Shown piece by piece: positions 32,382-41,131 of a stretch of DNA of 64,000 nucleotides; positions within the stretch are counted from its first letter, which is position 1, and every line of letters starts with the position of its first letter. Under the pieces are notes generated by a model. The model was not told where the DNA came from and did not search any database. It worked only from the letters and a program-made list of their open reading frames with translations. The DNA is from Treponema sp. UBA4267 (GTDB lineage: Bacteria; Spirochaetota; Spirochaetia; Treponematales; Treponemataceae), in NCBI GenBank assembly GCA_002395155.1, contig DGWD01000040.1, positions 37,414 through 101,413 of the forward strand, given 5' to 3'. The translations under genes and the position numbers were made by a program.

Positions 32382-34829
32382 CTATTTTAATACAACCTTT
32401 TTAAGGTGCCAGATGTCACGTACATAATCTTCAATTGTTCGGTCAGAAGAGAACTTACCACAGTTAGCAATATTCTTAAGAGCCATCTTAGCCCATTTCA
32501 TCTGATCCTGATAAACTTCTGCGATTTTTTCGCGAGCCTTACAGTAAGAATCAAAATCGGCAAGAACGTAATATACATCAGGACGCTGACCTTCAACACC
32601 ATAAACCAGAGAATCATGCAATTCCTTGAAAAGCTGACGAGAAGGATCGTATGTTCCATCCACCAGCTGCTCAACTACTTTTGCAAGACCTGGGTTACAG
32701 TCAAGATAATCCTGAGGATTATAAGAATGTTCTGCTTCCATCTTCTTAATTTCTTCTGTCAAAAGACCGAATACAAAGCCGTTTTCTTTTCCAGCTTCTT
32801 CAAAGATTTCAATGTTTGCACCATCCATAGTTCCAAGTGTCAAAGCACCGTTTGCCATGAACTTCATGTTAGATGTACCAGAAGCTTCAAGACCTGCTGT
32901 AGAAATCTGTTCAGAAACATCTGCGGCAGGGAAAATCTTTTCGGCAACAGAAACACGGTAGTTTTCTACAAATACAACACGTAATTTTCCGCGAACACGA
33001 CGATCATTGTTAATTCTTTCTGCAACAGTATTTATAAGCTTGATGATAGATTTAGCACGTCTGTAACCAGAAGCAGCCTTTGCACCAAAAATGAATGTGC
33101 GTGCTGGAGGGTTGTAATTTGGATCTTCAACAATTCTATTGTAAAGATACATTATGTTCAAAATGTTCAAAAGCTGACGTTTATATTCATGCAAACGTTT
33201 TACCTGAACATCAAAAATTGATTCTGGATCAAGGAATTCATTCTGAGTATGTTTGAGATAATCAGCGAGGGCCTGTTTATTATCCATCTTAATCTTAATG
33301 AGTTCTTTAATAGAAGCATCATCATCAATGAATTTTTCAAGGCCTTTAAGCTGTGTAAGATCTTTTTCCCAGCCATGTCCAACACGGTCAGTAATGAACT
33401 TAGCCAAAGCAGGGTTTGCATCCAGAAGCCAGCGGCGCTGTGTAATACCGTTTGTTTTATTGTTGAATTTCTGAGGATAAAGAGCATACCAGTCTTTAAG
33501 TTCAACAGTTTTTAGCAATTCTGTATGAAGGGCAGCTACACCGTTTACACTGAAACAAGAATGAATTGCCATCCATGCCATATAAACCATATTATTATGG
33601 ATGATTGCCATGTGTTCATGTTTGTAGTAATCGTTAGGGAATTTCTGACGAAGTTCAATTACAAGACGACGGTTGATTTCTTCAACAATCTGATAAACAC
33701 GTGGTAAAAGTCCCTGGAAAATTTCAATTGGCCATTTTTCCAAAGCTTCTGCCAGGATTGTATGGTTTGTATATGCAAATGTATGAGTTACAACATCCCA
33801 TGCTTCATCCCAACCAACATTGTATTCATCCATCAAAATACGCATAAGTTCTGGAATTGCAACTACAGGGTGAGTATCGTTCAACTGAATTACATGCAAT
33901 TCTGCAAATTTAGAAAAATCTGTTCCATGGTCAGCAACATAGTGGCGTACTAAATCCTGCAAAGATGCAGAAGAGAAGAAGTACTGCTGTTTAAGGCGGA
34001 GAGCCTTTCCAGAAGGTCCGTTATCATTAGGATAAAGAACACGGCTGATATTTTCTGCAGAATTCTGGCGTTCAACTGCACGGTTATAGTCCATATTGTT
34101 GAAAAGCTGAAGATCGAATCCGTTTGGAGAAGATGCCTGCCAGAGACGAAGTGTATTTACAGTTTTTGTATCAAAACCAATGATTGGCATATCATATGGA
34201 GTTGCTGTTACTTCTTCTGCATTTTCAATGTGAAAAGAAGGCTGTCCGTCTGGAGTTTTTCCATAAGCAATTGTTCCACCAAATTTAACTGTTACTGCAA
34301 GGTCAGAACGTTTAATTTCCCAAGGATCACGGTGTTTAAGCCAGTTATCAGGATATTCAACCTGGTATCCATCTTCAATTTTCTGTTCAAACATACCGTA
34401 TTCATAGCGAATACCATATCCATGTCCAGGATAATCAAGAGTTGCAAGAGAATCCAGGAAGCAGGCAGCAAGACGACCAAGACCGCCATTTCCAAGACCT
34501 GCATCTGGTTCTTCATCTTCAATCATATCAAAATCGATGTTCATTTCTTTAAGAACATCTTTTACTGCATCTTTAATTCCTGCATTAATCAGGTTGTTAC
34601 CTAAAGCACGACCCATTAAAAATTCAGCTGATAAATAATACAACTGCTTGGTAGACTTCTTTTCGTATTCATCACGAGTAGCCATCCAGTTTGGCATAAT
34701 AATTTCCATTGCCGAAGCTGAAACTGCATCAAAAAGATCATGTTTATTAGCCTGCGAAATGTCTTTTCCATACTGACGACGTAAACGAGCAGACAAATTA
34801 GCCTTAAACTCTTCCTTGTTAAATTCCAT
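32382..34829 (-). CDS. glgP: Glycogen/maltodextrin phosphorylase
   Basis: This 815-residue enzyme releases glucose-1-phosphate from alpha-1,4-glucan ends using pyridoxal phosphate. Family blocks seen include LSAEFLMGRALGNNLINAG near residue 70, GNGGLGRLAACFLDSLATL near 112, HVIQLNDTHPVVAIPELMR near 310, and the PLP site EASGTSNMKFMANGALTLGT near 650. The length is normal for the GT35 family. A strong AGGAGG site precedes the ATG. Upstream are TTGTGT and TATAAT 17 bases apart and a LacI-type palindrome. It is followed by the transporter operon and preceded by the debranching enzyme gene, together a glycogen-use unit. Confidence 0.97.
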   Translation of the reverse strand: MEFNKEEFKANLSARLRRQYGKDISQANKHDLFDAVSASAMEIIMPNWMATRDEYEKKSTKQLYYLSAEFLMGRALGNNLINAGIKDAVKDVLKEMNIDFDMIEDEEPDAGLGNGGLGRLAACFLDSLATLDYPGHGYGIRYEYGMFEQKIEDGYQVEYPDNWLKHRDPWEIKRSDLAVTVKFGGTIAYGKTPDGQPSFHIENAEEVTATPYDMPIIGFDTKTVNTLRLWQASSPNGFDLQLFNNMDYNRAVERQNSAENISRVLYPNDNGPSGKALRLKQQYFFSSASLQDLVRHYVADHGTDFSKFAELHVIQLNDTHPVVAIPELMRILMDEYNVGWDEAWDVVTHTFAYTNHTILAEALEKWPIEIFQGLLPRVYQIVEEINRRLVIELRQKFPNDYYKHEHMAIIHNNMVYMAWMAIHSCFSVNGVAALHTELLKTVELKDWYALYPQKFNNKTNGITQRRWLLDANPALAKFITDRVGHGWEKDLTQLKGLEKFIDDDASIKELIKIKMDNKQALADYLKHTQNEFLDPESIFDVQVKRLHEYKRQLLNILNIMYLYNRIVEDPNYNPPARTFIFGAKAASGYRRAKSIIKLINTVAERINNDRRVRGKLRVVFVENYRVSVAEKIFPAADVSEQISTAGLEASGTSNMKFMANGALTLGTMDGANIEIFEEAGKENGFVFGLLTEEIKKMEAEHSYNPQDYLDCNPGLAKVVEQLVDGTYDPSRQLFKELHDSLVYGVEGQRPDVYYVLADFDSYCKAREKIAEVYQDQMKWAKMALKNIANCGKFSSDRTIEDYVRDIWHLKKVVLK

Positions 34830-34861
34830 AAAAGTTCCTCCTAATCTAGTGCAAAAAACGC

Positions 34862-34875
34862 TGGAAACGTTTCCA
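34862..34875. promoter_or_regulatory. LacI/cre-type operator before glgP
   Basis: TGGAAACGTTTCCA is a perfect 14-bp palindrome with a central CG, as recognised by LacI-family regulators. It lies just downstream of the predicted start of transcription (-10 TATAAT on the minus strand, 34891-34886), so binding would block elongation. Confidence 0.65.
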
Positions 34876-34922
34876 ACATCTATAGATTATATTAATTTTT
34901 CTTTTAGAACACAAGCAACTTA

Positions 34923-37061
34923 TTATTCTGCTTTGCTCATTAAAATAACGGAAGCTCCTGAAACAAGAACATATCTTCTTTGTTCCTGTAACAATTCTTC
35001 CTTTCCACTTTCCAAAATATCTTCAGGGCTTTCGAATGATGTATCTGCCACCCTGTACCACTTTTTATTTCCGACTGATGCTGGCAAAGTAATTGTCAGA
35101 TCATAGATATCCATATTTGTTGCAATGTAGAAATCATTATCTACAGCAAGTCCGCTTAAACGGAAGGCAAGAAAACGACCTGCTTTATCCCAAACAGGAA
35201 CCTTAGCAGCTGGATCGAACCAGGAAATTTCTGGGATACCACCTCTTTCATAATCATCTCTGAAAAAGGAAATCCTTCTAAAAACTTCATGTTTTTTTCT
35301 CAAATTGATAAGAATTGAAACAAAGCGAACAAGACCTTTATTTTTTATTGCAAGGTTCCAGTCATACCATGAAATTTCGTTATCCTGACAATAAGCATTG
35401 TTATTTCCTCTCTGGGTACGACGCATTTCATCGCCACCCAACATCATAGGAACGCCTTGTGCAGTAAACAAATGAACAAAGAAGTTTTTTATAGTTTTTA
35501 AACGGACATTTTCGATTTTAGGATTTGTACAGTCCCCTTCGAAACCGTGGTTATAACTGATATTGTCATCAGAACCATCACGATTTTCTTCTCCGTTTTC
35601 TTCGTTATGTTTGTAATTATAACTTACTAAATCATTAAGAGTAAAACCATCGTGGGCAGTTACAAAATTGATTGATGAAGTTGGAAGCCGGCTATTATGA
35701 TTATAACAGTCTGAAGAACCTGCCAATCTTGTTGCAGCGGCAGTTACAGCACCTTCATCACCACGATTAAAACGACGAATGTCATCTCTAAAACGGCCGT
35801 TCCATTCACTCCAACGATTATATACCCCACCAGGGAAGCATCCAAGCTGATAAAGCCCCGCACAATCCCAAGGTTCTGCAATAATTTTAGTTCTTGCCAA
35901 AATAGGGTCGGAAGAAATGGCTGTTGTTAAAGAAAGGAAATCGCCTGTTATAGGGGTTCCATTTGGAGATCTGGTCAAAATAGAAGCCAGGTCAAAACGG
36001 AAACCATCAACATGCATATTTACAACCCAATAACGCAGGCTATCAAGGATAAAGTTGTAGGTAACAGGATTATTACAGTTCATACTGTTTCCACAACCAG
36101 AAAAATTCATATAGTAGTTTTTATCATTTACTGGAAGCGAATAATAAACATCATTCTGAAGTCCTCGGAATTCAAAGGTGTAACCATGTTCATTTCCTTC
36201 TGCAGTATGATTGTAAACAACATCAAGAATAACTTCGATTCCAGCTTTATGAAGAGCCTTTACCAGTTCCTTAAACTCGCGAACAGGTCCTCCAGGAGAA
36301 CGGTCAGCTGCATAAGAAGTTTTTGGAGCAAAGAAACCAATTGTAGAATAACCCCAATAATTTACCAGACGCTGACCAGTTTTTGGATTTAGATTACCGT
36401 TTTCATTTTCATCAAATTCAAACATTGGCAAAAGTTCAACTGCCGTAATTCCAAGTTCTTTTAAATAATCAATTTTCTGAATAAAGCCTTTATAAGTACC
36501 TGCAATTTCAGGAGCAATTTCTGAAGTCTTAGAAGCAGTAAAACCTTTTACATGGGTTTCGTAAATTACAGATTCCGAAATTGGAATTTCAAGAGGTCTG
36601 TCCCCTTCCCAATCAAAAGAATCATCAACAACAACACATTTTGGAAACTCTGAAAGATCCTGAAGTTCGCCACCCTCATTTGCAGCAAAACCTACTTCGT
36701 GCTGTTTATTGTAACAACGGAAAACGGAACCACAGGTAAAGGCTTTTGCGTAAGGATCAAAAAGATATTTATACTTATTAAAACGAAGACCTTTTGGAGG
36801 AATATAAGGTCCATCAACTTTGTACAAATAAAGAGTTCCAGCACCAATTCCTTCTATAAGAATGTGCCATACATCACCTGTTCTATTTAATACTGGGTCA
36901 AGAGGAATAATATTTGACGGTTTTTCATCATTTTCAGATTCAAACAGTACAAGACTTACCGCAGATGCATCCCTACTGTATATAGAAAAATTAACACCAA
37001 TTGGAGTGATTACAGCACCAAAACCAAGTGGTGATCCATTATGAACCTTATAATCAGTCAT
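34923..37061 (-). CDS. GlgX-type glycogen debranching enzyme (isoamylase family GH13)
   Basis: This 712-residue enzyme cleaves alpha-1,6 branches left after phosphorylase action. An N-terminal CBM48-like region opens NGSPLGFGAVITPIGVNFSIY. The GH13 barrel shows VILDVVYNHTAEGNEHG near residue 285, the nucleophile Asp in MHVDGFRFDLASIL near 350, acid Glu in KIIAEPWDCAGLYQLG near 395, and NFVTAHDGFTLNDLVSYNY near 475. There is no signal peptide. It lies upstream of glgP on the same strand with a 93-bp gap containing the glgP promoter, so glgP may be read from both. Confidence 0.92.
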   Translation of the reverse strand: MTDYKVHNGSPLGFGAVITPIGVNFSIYSRDASAVSLVLFESENDEKPSNIIPLDPVLNRTGDVWHILIEGIGAGTLYLYKVDGPYIPPKGLRFNKYKYLFDPYAKAFTCGSVFRCYNKQHEVGFAANEGGELQDLSEFPKCVVVDDSFDWEGDRPLEIPISESVIYETHVKGFTASKTSEIAPEIAGTYKGFIQKIDYLKELGITAVELLPMFEFDENENGNLNPKTGQRLVNYWGYSTIGFFAPKTSYAADRSPGGPVREFKELVKALHKAGIEVILDVVYNHTAEGNEHGYTFEFRGLQNDVYYSLPVNDKNYYMNFSGCGNSMNCNNPVTYNFILDSLRYWVVNMHVDGFRFDLASILTRSPNGTPITGDFLSLTTAISSDPILARTKIIAEPWDCAGLYQLGCFPGGVYNRWSEWNGRFRDDIRRFNRGDEGAVTAAATRLAGSSDCYNHNSRLPTSSINFVTAHDGFTLNDLVSYNYKHNEENGEENRDGSDDNISYNHGFEGDCTNPKIENVRLKTIKNFFVHLFTAQGVPMMLGGDEMRRTQRGNNNAYCQDNEISWYDWNLAIKNKGLVRFVSILINLRKKHEVFRRISFFRDDYERGGIPEISWFDPAAKVPVWDKAGRFLAFRLSGLAVDNDFYIATNMDIYDLTITLPASVGNKKWYRVADTSFESPEDILESGKEELLQEQRRYVLVSGASVILMSKAE

Positions 37062-37169
37062 AGTTCAAATATTTTAACACATACAATGCAGAAATACTAG
37101 AAAAAAAACGGACCTGCCTTACATCATCTTTATCACTTTTTACGCACCGTTGCGGGGAATTTTTTCTAC

Positions 37170-37178
37170 TGTTATAAT
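37170..37178 (+). promoter_or_regulatory. Extended -10 promoter of era (leaderless)
   Basis: TGTTATAAT ends six bases before the era ATG at 37185. No ribosome binding site lies between. Confidence 0.65.
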
Positions 37179-37184
37179 GGGAAT

Positions 37185-38099
37185 ATGAATACATCTAATG
37201 AAAATAACACAGTTCTTCATACAGGAGTTGTAACAATCATTGGGCGACCAAGTGCCGGAAAATCAACTTTTTTAAATACAGCCTGTCAGGAAGATGTAAG
37301 TATTGTTTCCCCTATCCCTCAGACAACCAGAAACGCTATTAAAGGAATTGTAAACACTTCTTTTGGACAGCTTATTTTTATTGACACTCCAGGTTATCAT
37401 GACTCAGATAAAAAATTAAATCTGAAACTTAGAAACGTTACCGAAAATCAGATTGATGGAGTTGACGGCGTTCTTTACATTATTGATTCGACCCGTACAA
37501 CTGGCGAAGAAGAAATCCACACTGCTAACTTAATCAAAGGGCTTCAGGATAAAACTGTTATTGCTATTAACAAAACAGACTTACCAGCATCAAAACCTCT
37601 GCCAATCAGACAATTTATTGCTGAAAACTTGCCTCAAATTCCTGCTGAACGTATTTTTGAAATATCTGCAGAAAAAGACATTGGAATAAATGATGTTTTG
37701 AAGGCCCTTTACAGCATAACTCCAGAAGGTCAGCCTATATATGATGAAGAACTTGCCACAGATCAGGATTTAAGCTTTAGAGTTTGCGAAGTAATCCGTG
37801 GAGAAGCCATTAACCGCCTTCAAGACGAAATTCCTCATGCACTTTATGTAGAAGTTGCAGATGTAGAACACCGAAATGAAGGCAAAAAACTTTGGATAAG
37901 AGCATTTCTTTGTGTTGAAAGAGACAGTCAGAAAGGAATTGTAATTGGTAAAGGGGCCAGCAAGATTAAGGAAATTCGAATGGCCGCTATTAAAAAGCTA
38001 TCTCAAATTTATATACAGAAAATAGACCTTGACTTACAGGTAAAAGTAGATAAAAATTGGAGACAAAAAGACTACACTCTTAACAGACTTATACCATAA
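37185..38099 (+). CDS. era: GTPase Era
   Basis: Era is a GTPase that assists 30S ribosome assembly by binding the 3' end of 16S rRNA. The 304-residue protein has G1 IIGRPSAGKSTFLN near residue 18, G3 FIDTPGYHDSD near 64, G4 AINKTDL near 126, and a C-terminal KH domain with IVIGKGASKIKEIRMAAIKK near 250. It is translated from an apparently leaderless mRNA. Its TAA overlaps the ATG of the HD-GYP gene (TAATG), so the two are translationally coupled, an unusual pairing. Confidence 0.96.
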   Translation: MNTSNENNTVLHTGVVTIIGRPSAGKSTFLNTACQEDVSIVSPIPQTTRNAIKGIVNTSFGQLIFIDTPGYHDSDKKLNLKLRNVTENQIDGVDGVLYIIDSTRTTGEEEIHTANLIKGLQDKTVIAINKTDLPASKPLPIRQFIAENLPQIPAERIFEISAEKDIGINDVLKALYSITPEGQPIYDEELATDQDLSFRVCEVIRGEAINRLQDEIPHALYVEVADVEHRNEGKKLWIRAFLCVERDSQKGIVIGKGASKIKEIRMAAIKKLSQIYIQKIDLDLQVKVDKNWRQKDYTLNRLIP

Positions 38100-39496
38100 T
38101 GAAAGATATTCAGGAAGCTTTAGATTCCCTGACACAGATTCTAAAGCCAGGACAAATAATTCATATATCTCTAAAAATGCTGGGTAGCATAAATCGGCAT
38201 ATAACCTTCCATAATCTAAGAACAGCTTTTCTTGCTTGGAAACTTTCAGAAACAATAAATGATTCAAGATTTAACATACGTAACATAGTACTTCTGGCTC
38301 TTTATCACACAATCGGCTATTTTAGACAAGATACATTTTTTGACTACAATCCACATGATTCTAATATAGATTTCTTCTCTCAGGAAAAAGCAGTTTCAAG
38401 TAAATACGTTTTCTCCTGCTACTACCTTAAGTATATGACACCACTTAGAGAAGACGCTCTGGCTCTGGAAAATTTTACGGAGCCCTTTATAGAAGACATG
38501 AAGCACTTTCTTTATCAGGAAAGATATAAATCCATAATCTACCTGTGTGCAAGAATAAGTGCTTTTCTCTTTCATCATAATGACGATTATTTACCAGATG
38601 ACCTTAACGAAATTGCACCAGGCTTTTTTGATCCCGAATATGTCAGAGCTTTTAAAATTGCAAACAAAAACAATAAGCTTATAAATGAAATTAAAGATGA
38701 TAAATTTATAAAAGAATTTTCCGCCTATATAGACTCTATTTCCTTTGAAAAAGAAGAATCAGAAATGCTGGAAAAAATTCTAATTTATTTTCTGGACTTT
38801 AAAAGTACATACACCGTAAAGCACATTATCAACACCTCTTGCTATGCCCTGTCTTTAGGCTCCAGAATTGGACTAAATCCAGACCAGCTTTCGGAGCTTT
38901 TTTGCAGTGCCGTCCTTCATGACATAGGAAAAATAGCAACTCCACAGCGTATTTTGGAATTCCCAGGAAGACTGAGTCCTGAAGATATGGGAATTATGAG
39001 ACACCACGTAAAACATTCTAAAAGAATTCTCCAGGGAAATGCTCCAGAACAGATTATAGAAAATGTTTACCGCCATCACGAAAAACTGAACGGAAATGGC
39101 TATCCTCATCAAATTAAAGGGGAGCAGCTGACTACCATTCAACGAACTCTTACAGTTGCAGATATTACAAGTGCCCTGAACGACAGCCGAAGCTACAAGG
39201 CCGAATATTCTACAGAGAAGACAAAATCAATTATTACAAAAATGACTGAGGATGGAGAGCTGGATCCTGAGATTTCAAAAATTGTCCTTGATGAATTTGA
39301 AACAATTGTTGCAGAGCAGCAGTACTTATACAAAAACCTGAGCGTTGACTTTAGTAATGTATTTGCAAAATACTCAGATTATATTTTTGATGATATGGGA
39401 CGTGTCGCAGATTCGCTTTTAGATCAGGCTGATAAAGAAAGTGACATAAACAACATTGAAGACTTAGATGATTTGGATGAGCTTGAAGAACTTTAA
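38099..39496 (+). CDS. HD-GYP domain protein
   Basis: This is a 465-residue cytoplasmic protein without membrane segments. Residues 1-220 form a helical region that may be a degenerate HD unit (LYHTIGYFRQDTFFDYNPHD near 65). Residues 235-435 are an HD-GYP domain with AVLHDIGKIATPQRILEFPG near 275 and YRHHEKLNGNGYPHQIKG near 325. The metal and GYP residues are kept, so c-di-GMP hydrolysis is likely. The C-terminal tail is very acidic (NIEDLDDLDELEEL). It overlaps era by one base. Confidence 0.87.
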   Translation: MKDIQEALDSLTQILKPGQIIHISLKMLGSINRHITFHNLRTAFLAWKLSETINDSRFNIRNIVLLALYHTIGYFRQDTFFDYNPHDSNIDFFSQEKAVSSKYVFSCYYLKYMTPLREDALALENFTEPFIEDMKHFLYQERYKSIIYLCARISAFLFHHNDDYLPDDLNEIAPGFFDPEYVRAFKIANKNNKLINEIKDDKFIKEFSAYIDSISFEKEESEMLEKILIYFLDFKSTYTVKHIINTSCYALSLGSRIGLNPDQLSELFCSAVLHDIGKIATPQRILEFPGRLSPEDMGIMRHHVKHSKRILQGNAPEQIIENVYRHHEKLNGNGYPHQIKGEQLTTIQRTLTVADITSALNDSRSYKAEYSTEKTKSIITKMTEDGELDPEISKIVLDEFETIVAEQQYLYKNLSVDFSNVFAKYSDYIFDDMGRVADSLLDQADKESDINNIEDLDDLDELEEL

Positions 39497-39541
39497 TTCT
39501 TATTGTTAAATCAGCCCCTTTTTATTATATTATCTATATAT

Positions 39542-39781
39542 ATGACAATAACTTACAAAACAAAGGGAACATGCTCCCGCTCTATCACCTTTACAAAGAA
39601 TGATGATGGAACAATTACAAACATCAGCTTTGAAGGTGGATGTAATGGCAACCTAAAAGCAATTTCTAAACTCTGCGATGGAATGACTGCAGACGAAATT
39701 GTAGCAAAACTAAAGGGCAATACATGTGGCTCTAAGAGTACAAGTTGTGCCGATCAGTTAGCAATTGCAGTAAGTAAATAA
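39542..39781 (+). CDS. TSCPD domain protein (TIGR03905 family)
   Basis: This 79-residue protein matches the short TIGR03905/TSCPD family. It opens MTITYKTKGTCSRSI and contains FEGGCNGNLKAISKLCDGM near residue 33 and GNTCGSKSTSCADQLA near 58. The conserved Cys residues suggest metal binding. TSCPD domains are also found at the C-terminus of some ribonucleotide reductases; the function of free-standing forms is not established. The start is the ATG at 39542; an upstream in-frame ATG would lie inside the AT-rich promoter region. It is followed 17 bases later by ychF. Confidence 0.85.
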   Translation: MTITYKTKGTCSRSITFTKNDDGTITNISFEGGCNGNLKAISKLCDGMTADEIVAKLKGNTCGSKSTSCADQLAIAVSK

Positions 39782-39798
39782 GAACACAGGAGATAAAA

Positions 39799-40929
39799 AT
39801 GGCACTTGAATGTGGTATAGTTGGATTACCAAACGTTGGTAAATCTACTATTTTTTCGGCTTTGACAGCAGCACCTGCGGCTGCAGAGAACTTTCCTTTC
39901 TGTACAATCGATCCAAACATTGGAATTGTTGATTTACCAGATGAAAGATTAGACTTTTTAGCTAGCAAACATAATCCTAAAAAGAAGACACCTGCTGCAG
40001 TAAAATTCGTTGATATTGCAGGTTTGATAAAGGGTGCATCACAGGGAGAAGGTCTTGGAAATAAATTCCTTGCAAACATCCGTGAATGTTCTGTAATTGC
40101 CCATGTAGTTCGCTGTTTTGATAACCCAGATATTATGCACGTTCGCGACAATGCAAACGAAGCAGCCCCAATCGACCCTGAAAGCGATATTCTTACAATC
40201 AACTGGGAGCTCTGTCAGGCCGACTTAAACACAATTGAAGTTCGCCAGGATAAAGTTACTCGTGCCGTACGTTCACTTGGCAAGGAAGAAGAAAAAAAAT
40301 ACGCTCCATGGATGAGTGCCGTTGCAAAAATCAAACCATTACTCCAGGACGGAAAATGTGCCCGCGTAGCTGACCTTACAGATGATGAAAAAGCAGCCAT
40401 TTACGATATGTTCCTTCTTACTATGAAACCAACTCTTTATGTAGCAAACGTAGATGAAGACTCTATCGCAGCTGGAACAAACAAATATGTAGAAGTAGTT
40501 CAGAAATACGCTGCTGAAGAAAAATCTGAAGTTGTTGTAATTTGTGGAAAATTCGAGGCTGACCTTGCAGAAATTGAAGATCCTAATGATAAAAAAGACT
40601 TTATGGAAAGCGTTGGTCTTAAAGAAAGTGGTCTTGCAGTTCTTGCCAGAAAAGCCTACCACCTTATGGGACTTAGAACCTTCTTTACAGGCGGTCCAGA
40701 CGAATGCCGTGCATGGACTATTCACGCTGGCGATAAAGCTCCACGAGCAGCTGGTGTAATTCATACAGATTTTGAAAAAGGATTTATTCGTGCAGAAGCT
40801 TATACAATCGATGACCTTCGCAAATATGGTGATGAAGCCGCAATTAAAGCAGCAGGAAAATATCGTCAGGAAGGTAAAGAATACGTTGTACAGGATGGAG
40901 ACGTACTCTTCTTTAAATTTAATGTGTGA
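39799..40929 (+). CDS. ychF: Redox/stress-linked GTPase-ATPase YchF (Obg family)
   Basis: This 376-residue protein of the Obg-like family binds ribosomes and hydrolyses ATP in preference to GTP in known members. It shows the P-loop GIVGLPNVGKSTIFSALTAA at the start, VKFVDIAGLIKGASQGEGLG near residue 70, a coiled-coil middle, and a C-terminal TGS domain (RTFFTGGPDECRAWTIHAG onward, ending QDGDVLFFKFNV). ACACAGGAGAT precedes the ATG. Hairpin-rich DNA follows directly. Confidence 0.96.
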   Translation: MALECGIVGLPNVGKSTIFSALTAAPAAAENFPFCTIDPNIGIVDLPDERLDFLASKHNPKKKTPAAVKFVDIAGLIKGASQGEGLGNKFLANIRECSVIAHVVRCFDNPDIMHVRDNANEAAPIDPESDILTINWELCQADLNTIEVRQDKVTRAVRSLGKEEEKKYAPWMSAVAKIKPLLQDGKCARVADLTDDEKAAIYDMFLLTMKPTLYVANVDEDSIAAGTNKYVEVVQKYAAEEKSEVVVICGKFEADLAEIEDPNDKKDFMESVGLKESGLAVLARKAYHLMGLRTFFTGGPDECRAWTIHAGDKAPRAAGVIHTDFEKGFIRAEAYTIDDLRKYGDEAAIKAAGKYRQEGKEYVVQDGDVLFFKFNV

Positions 40930-40930
40930 G

Positions 40931-41111
40931 GAAGCCGCTGGCGGCTTCGTGTTCAATCGGAGAGCGTTAAAAAAAATGCGCAAGCATTTTTTAGCTCATC
41001 CGCGTGTAATCATGCTGACACGAAGACGTGCAGCATATCTTGAACATATCAGGACGCTGCGTGCCTGATAAACCAATTTCGTACCGACAAACTTGCTTCG
41101 CTCGTTTGCGG
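40931..41111. repeat. Cluster of five palindromes downstream of ychF
   Basis: The gap holds five hairpins. GAAGCCGC/GCGGCTTC is at 40931-40948. AAAAAATGC/GCATTTTTT is at 40971-40992 and may terminate ychF. ATGCTG-CACG/CGTG-CAGCAT is at 41012-41036, TATCAGG/CCTGATA is at 41047-41070, and CAAAC/GTTTG within 41084-41111 has a GCTTCGC centre. The stretch is GC-richer than its surroundings and resembles the insert behind groEL. No convincing gene is seen. Confidence 0.7.
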
Positions 41112-41131
41112 CACAAATCATAGGATATAAA

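Noticed and set aside
40339..40983. 214-residue minus-strand open frame
   Set aside because: It lies antisense to ychF, is rich in Phe, Cys and Ser as expected from a complementary reading of coding DNA, and has no ribosome binding site.
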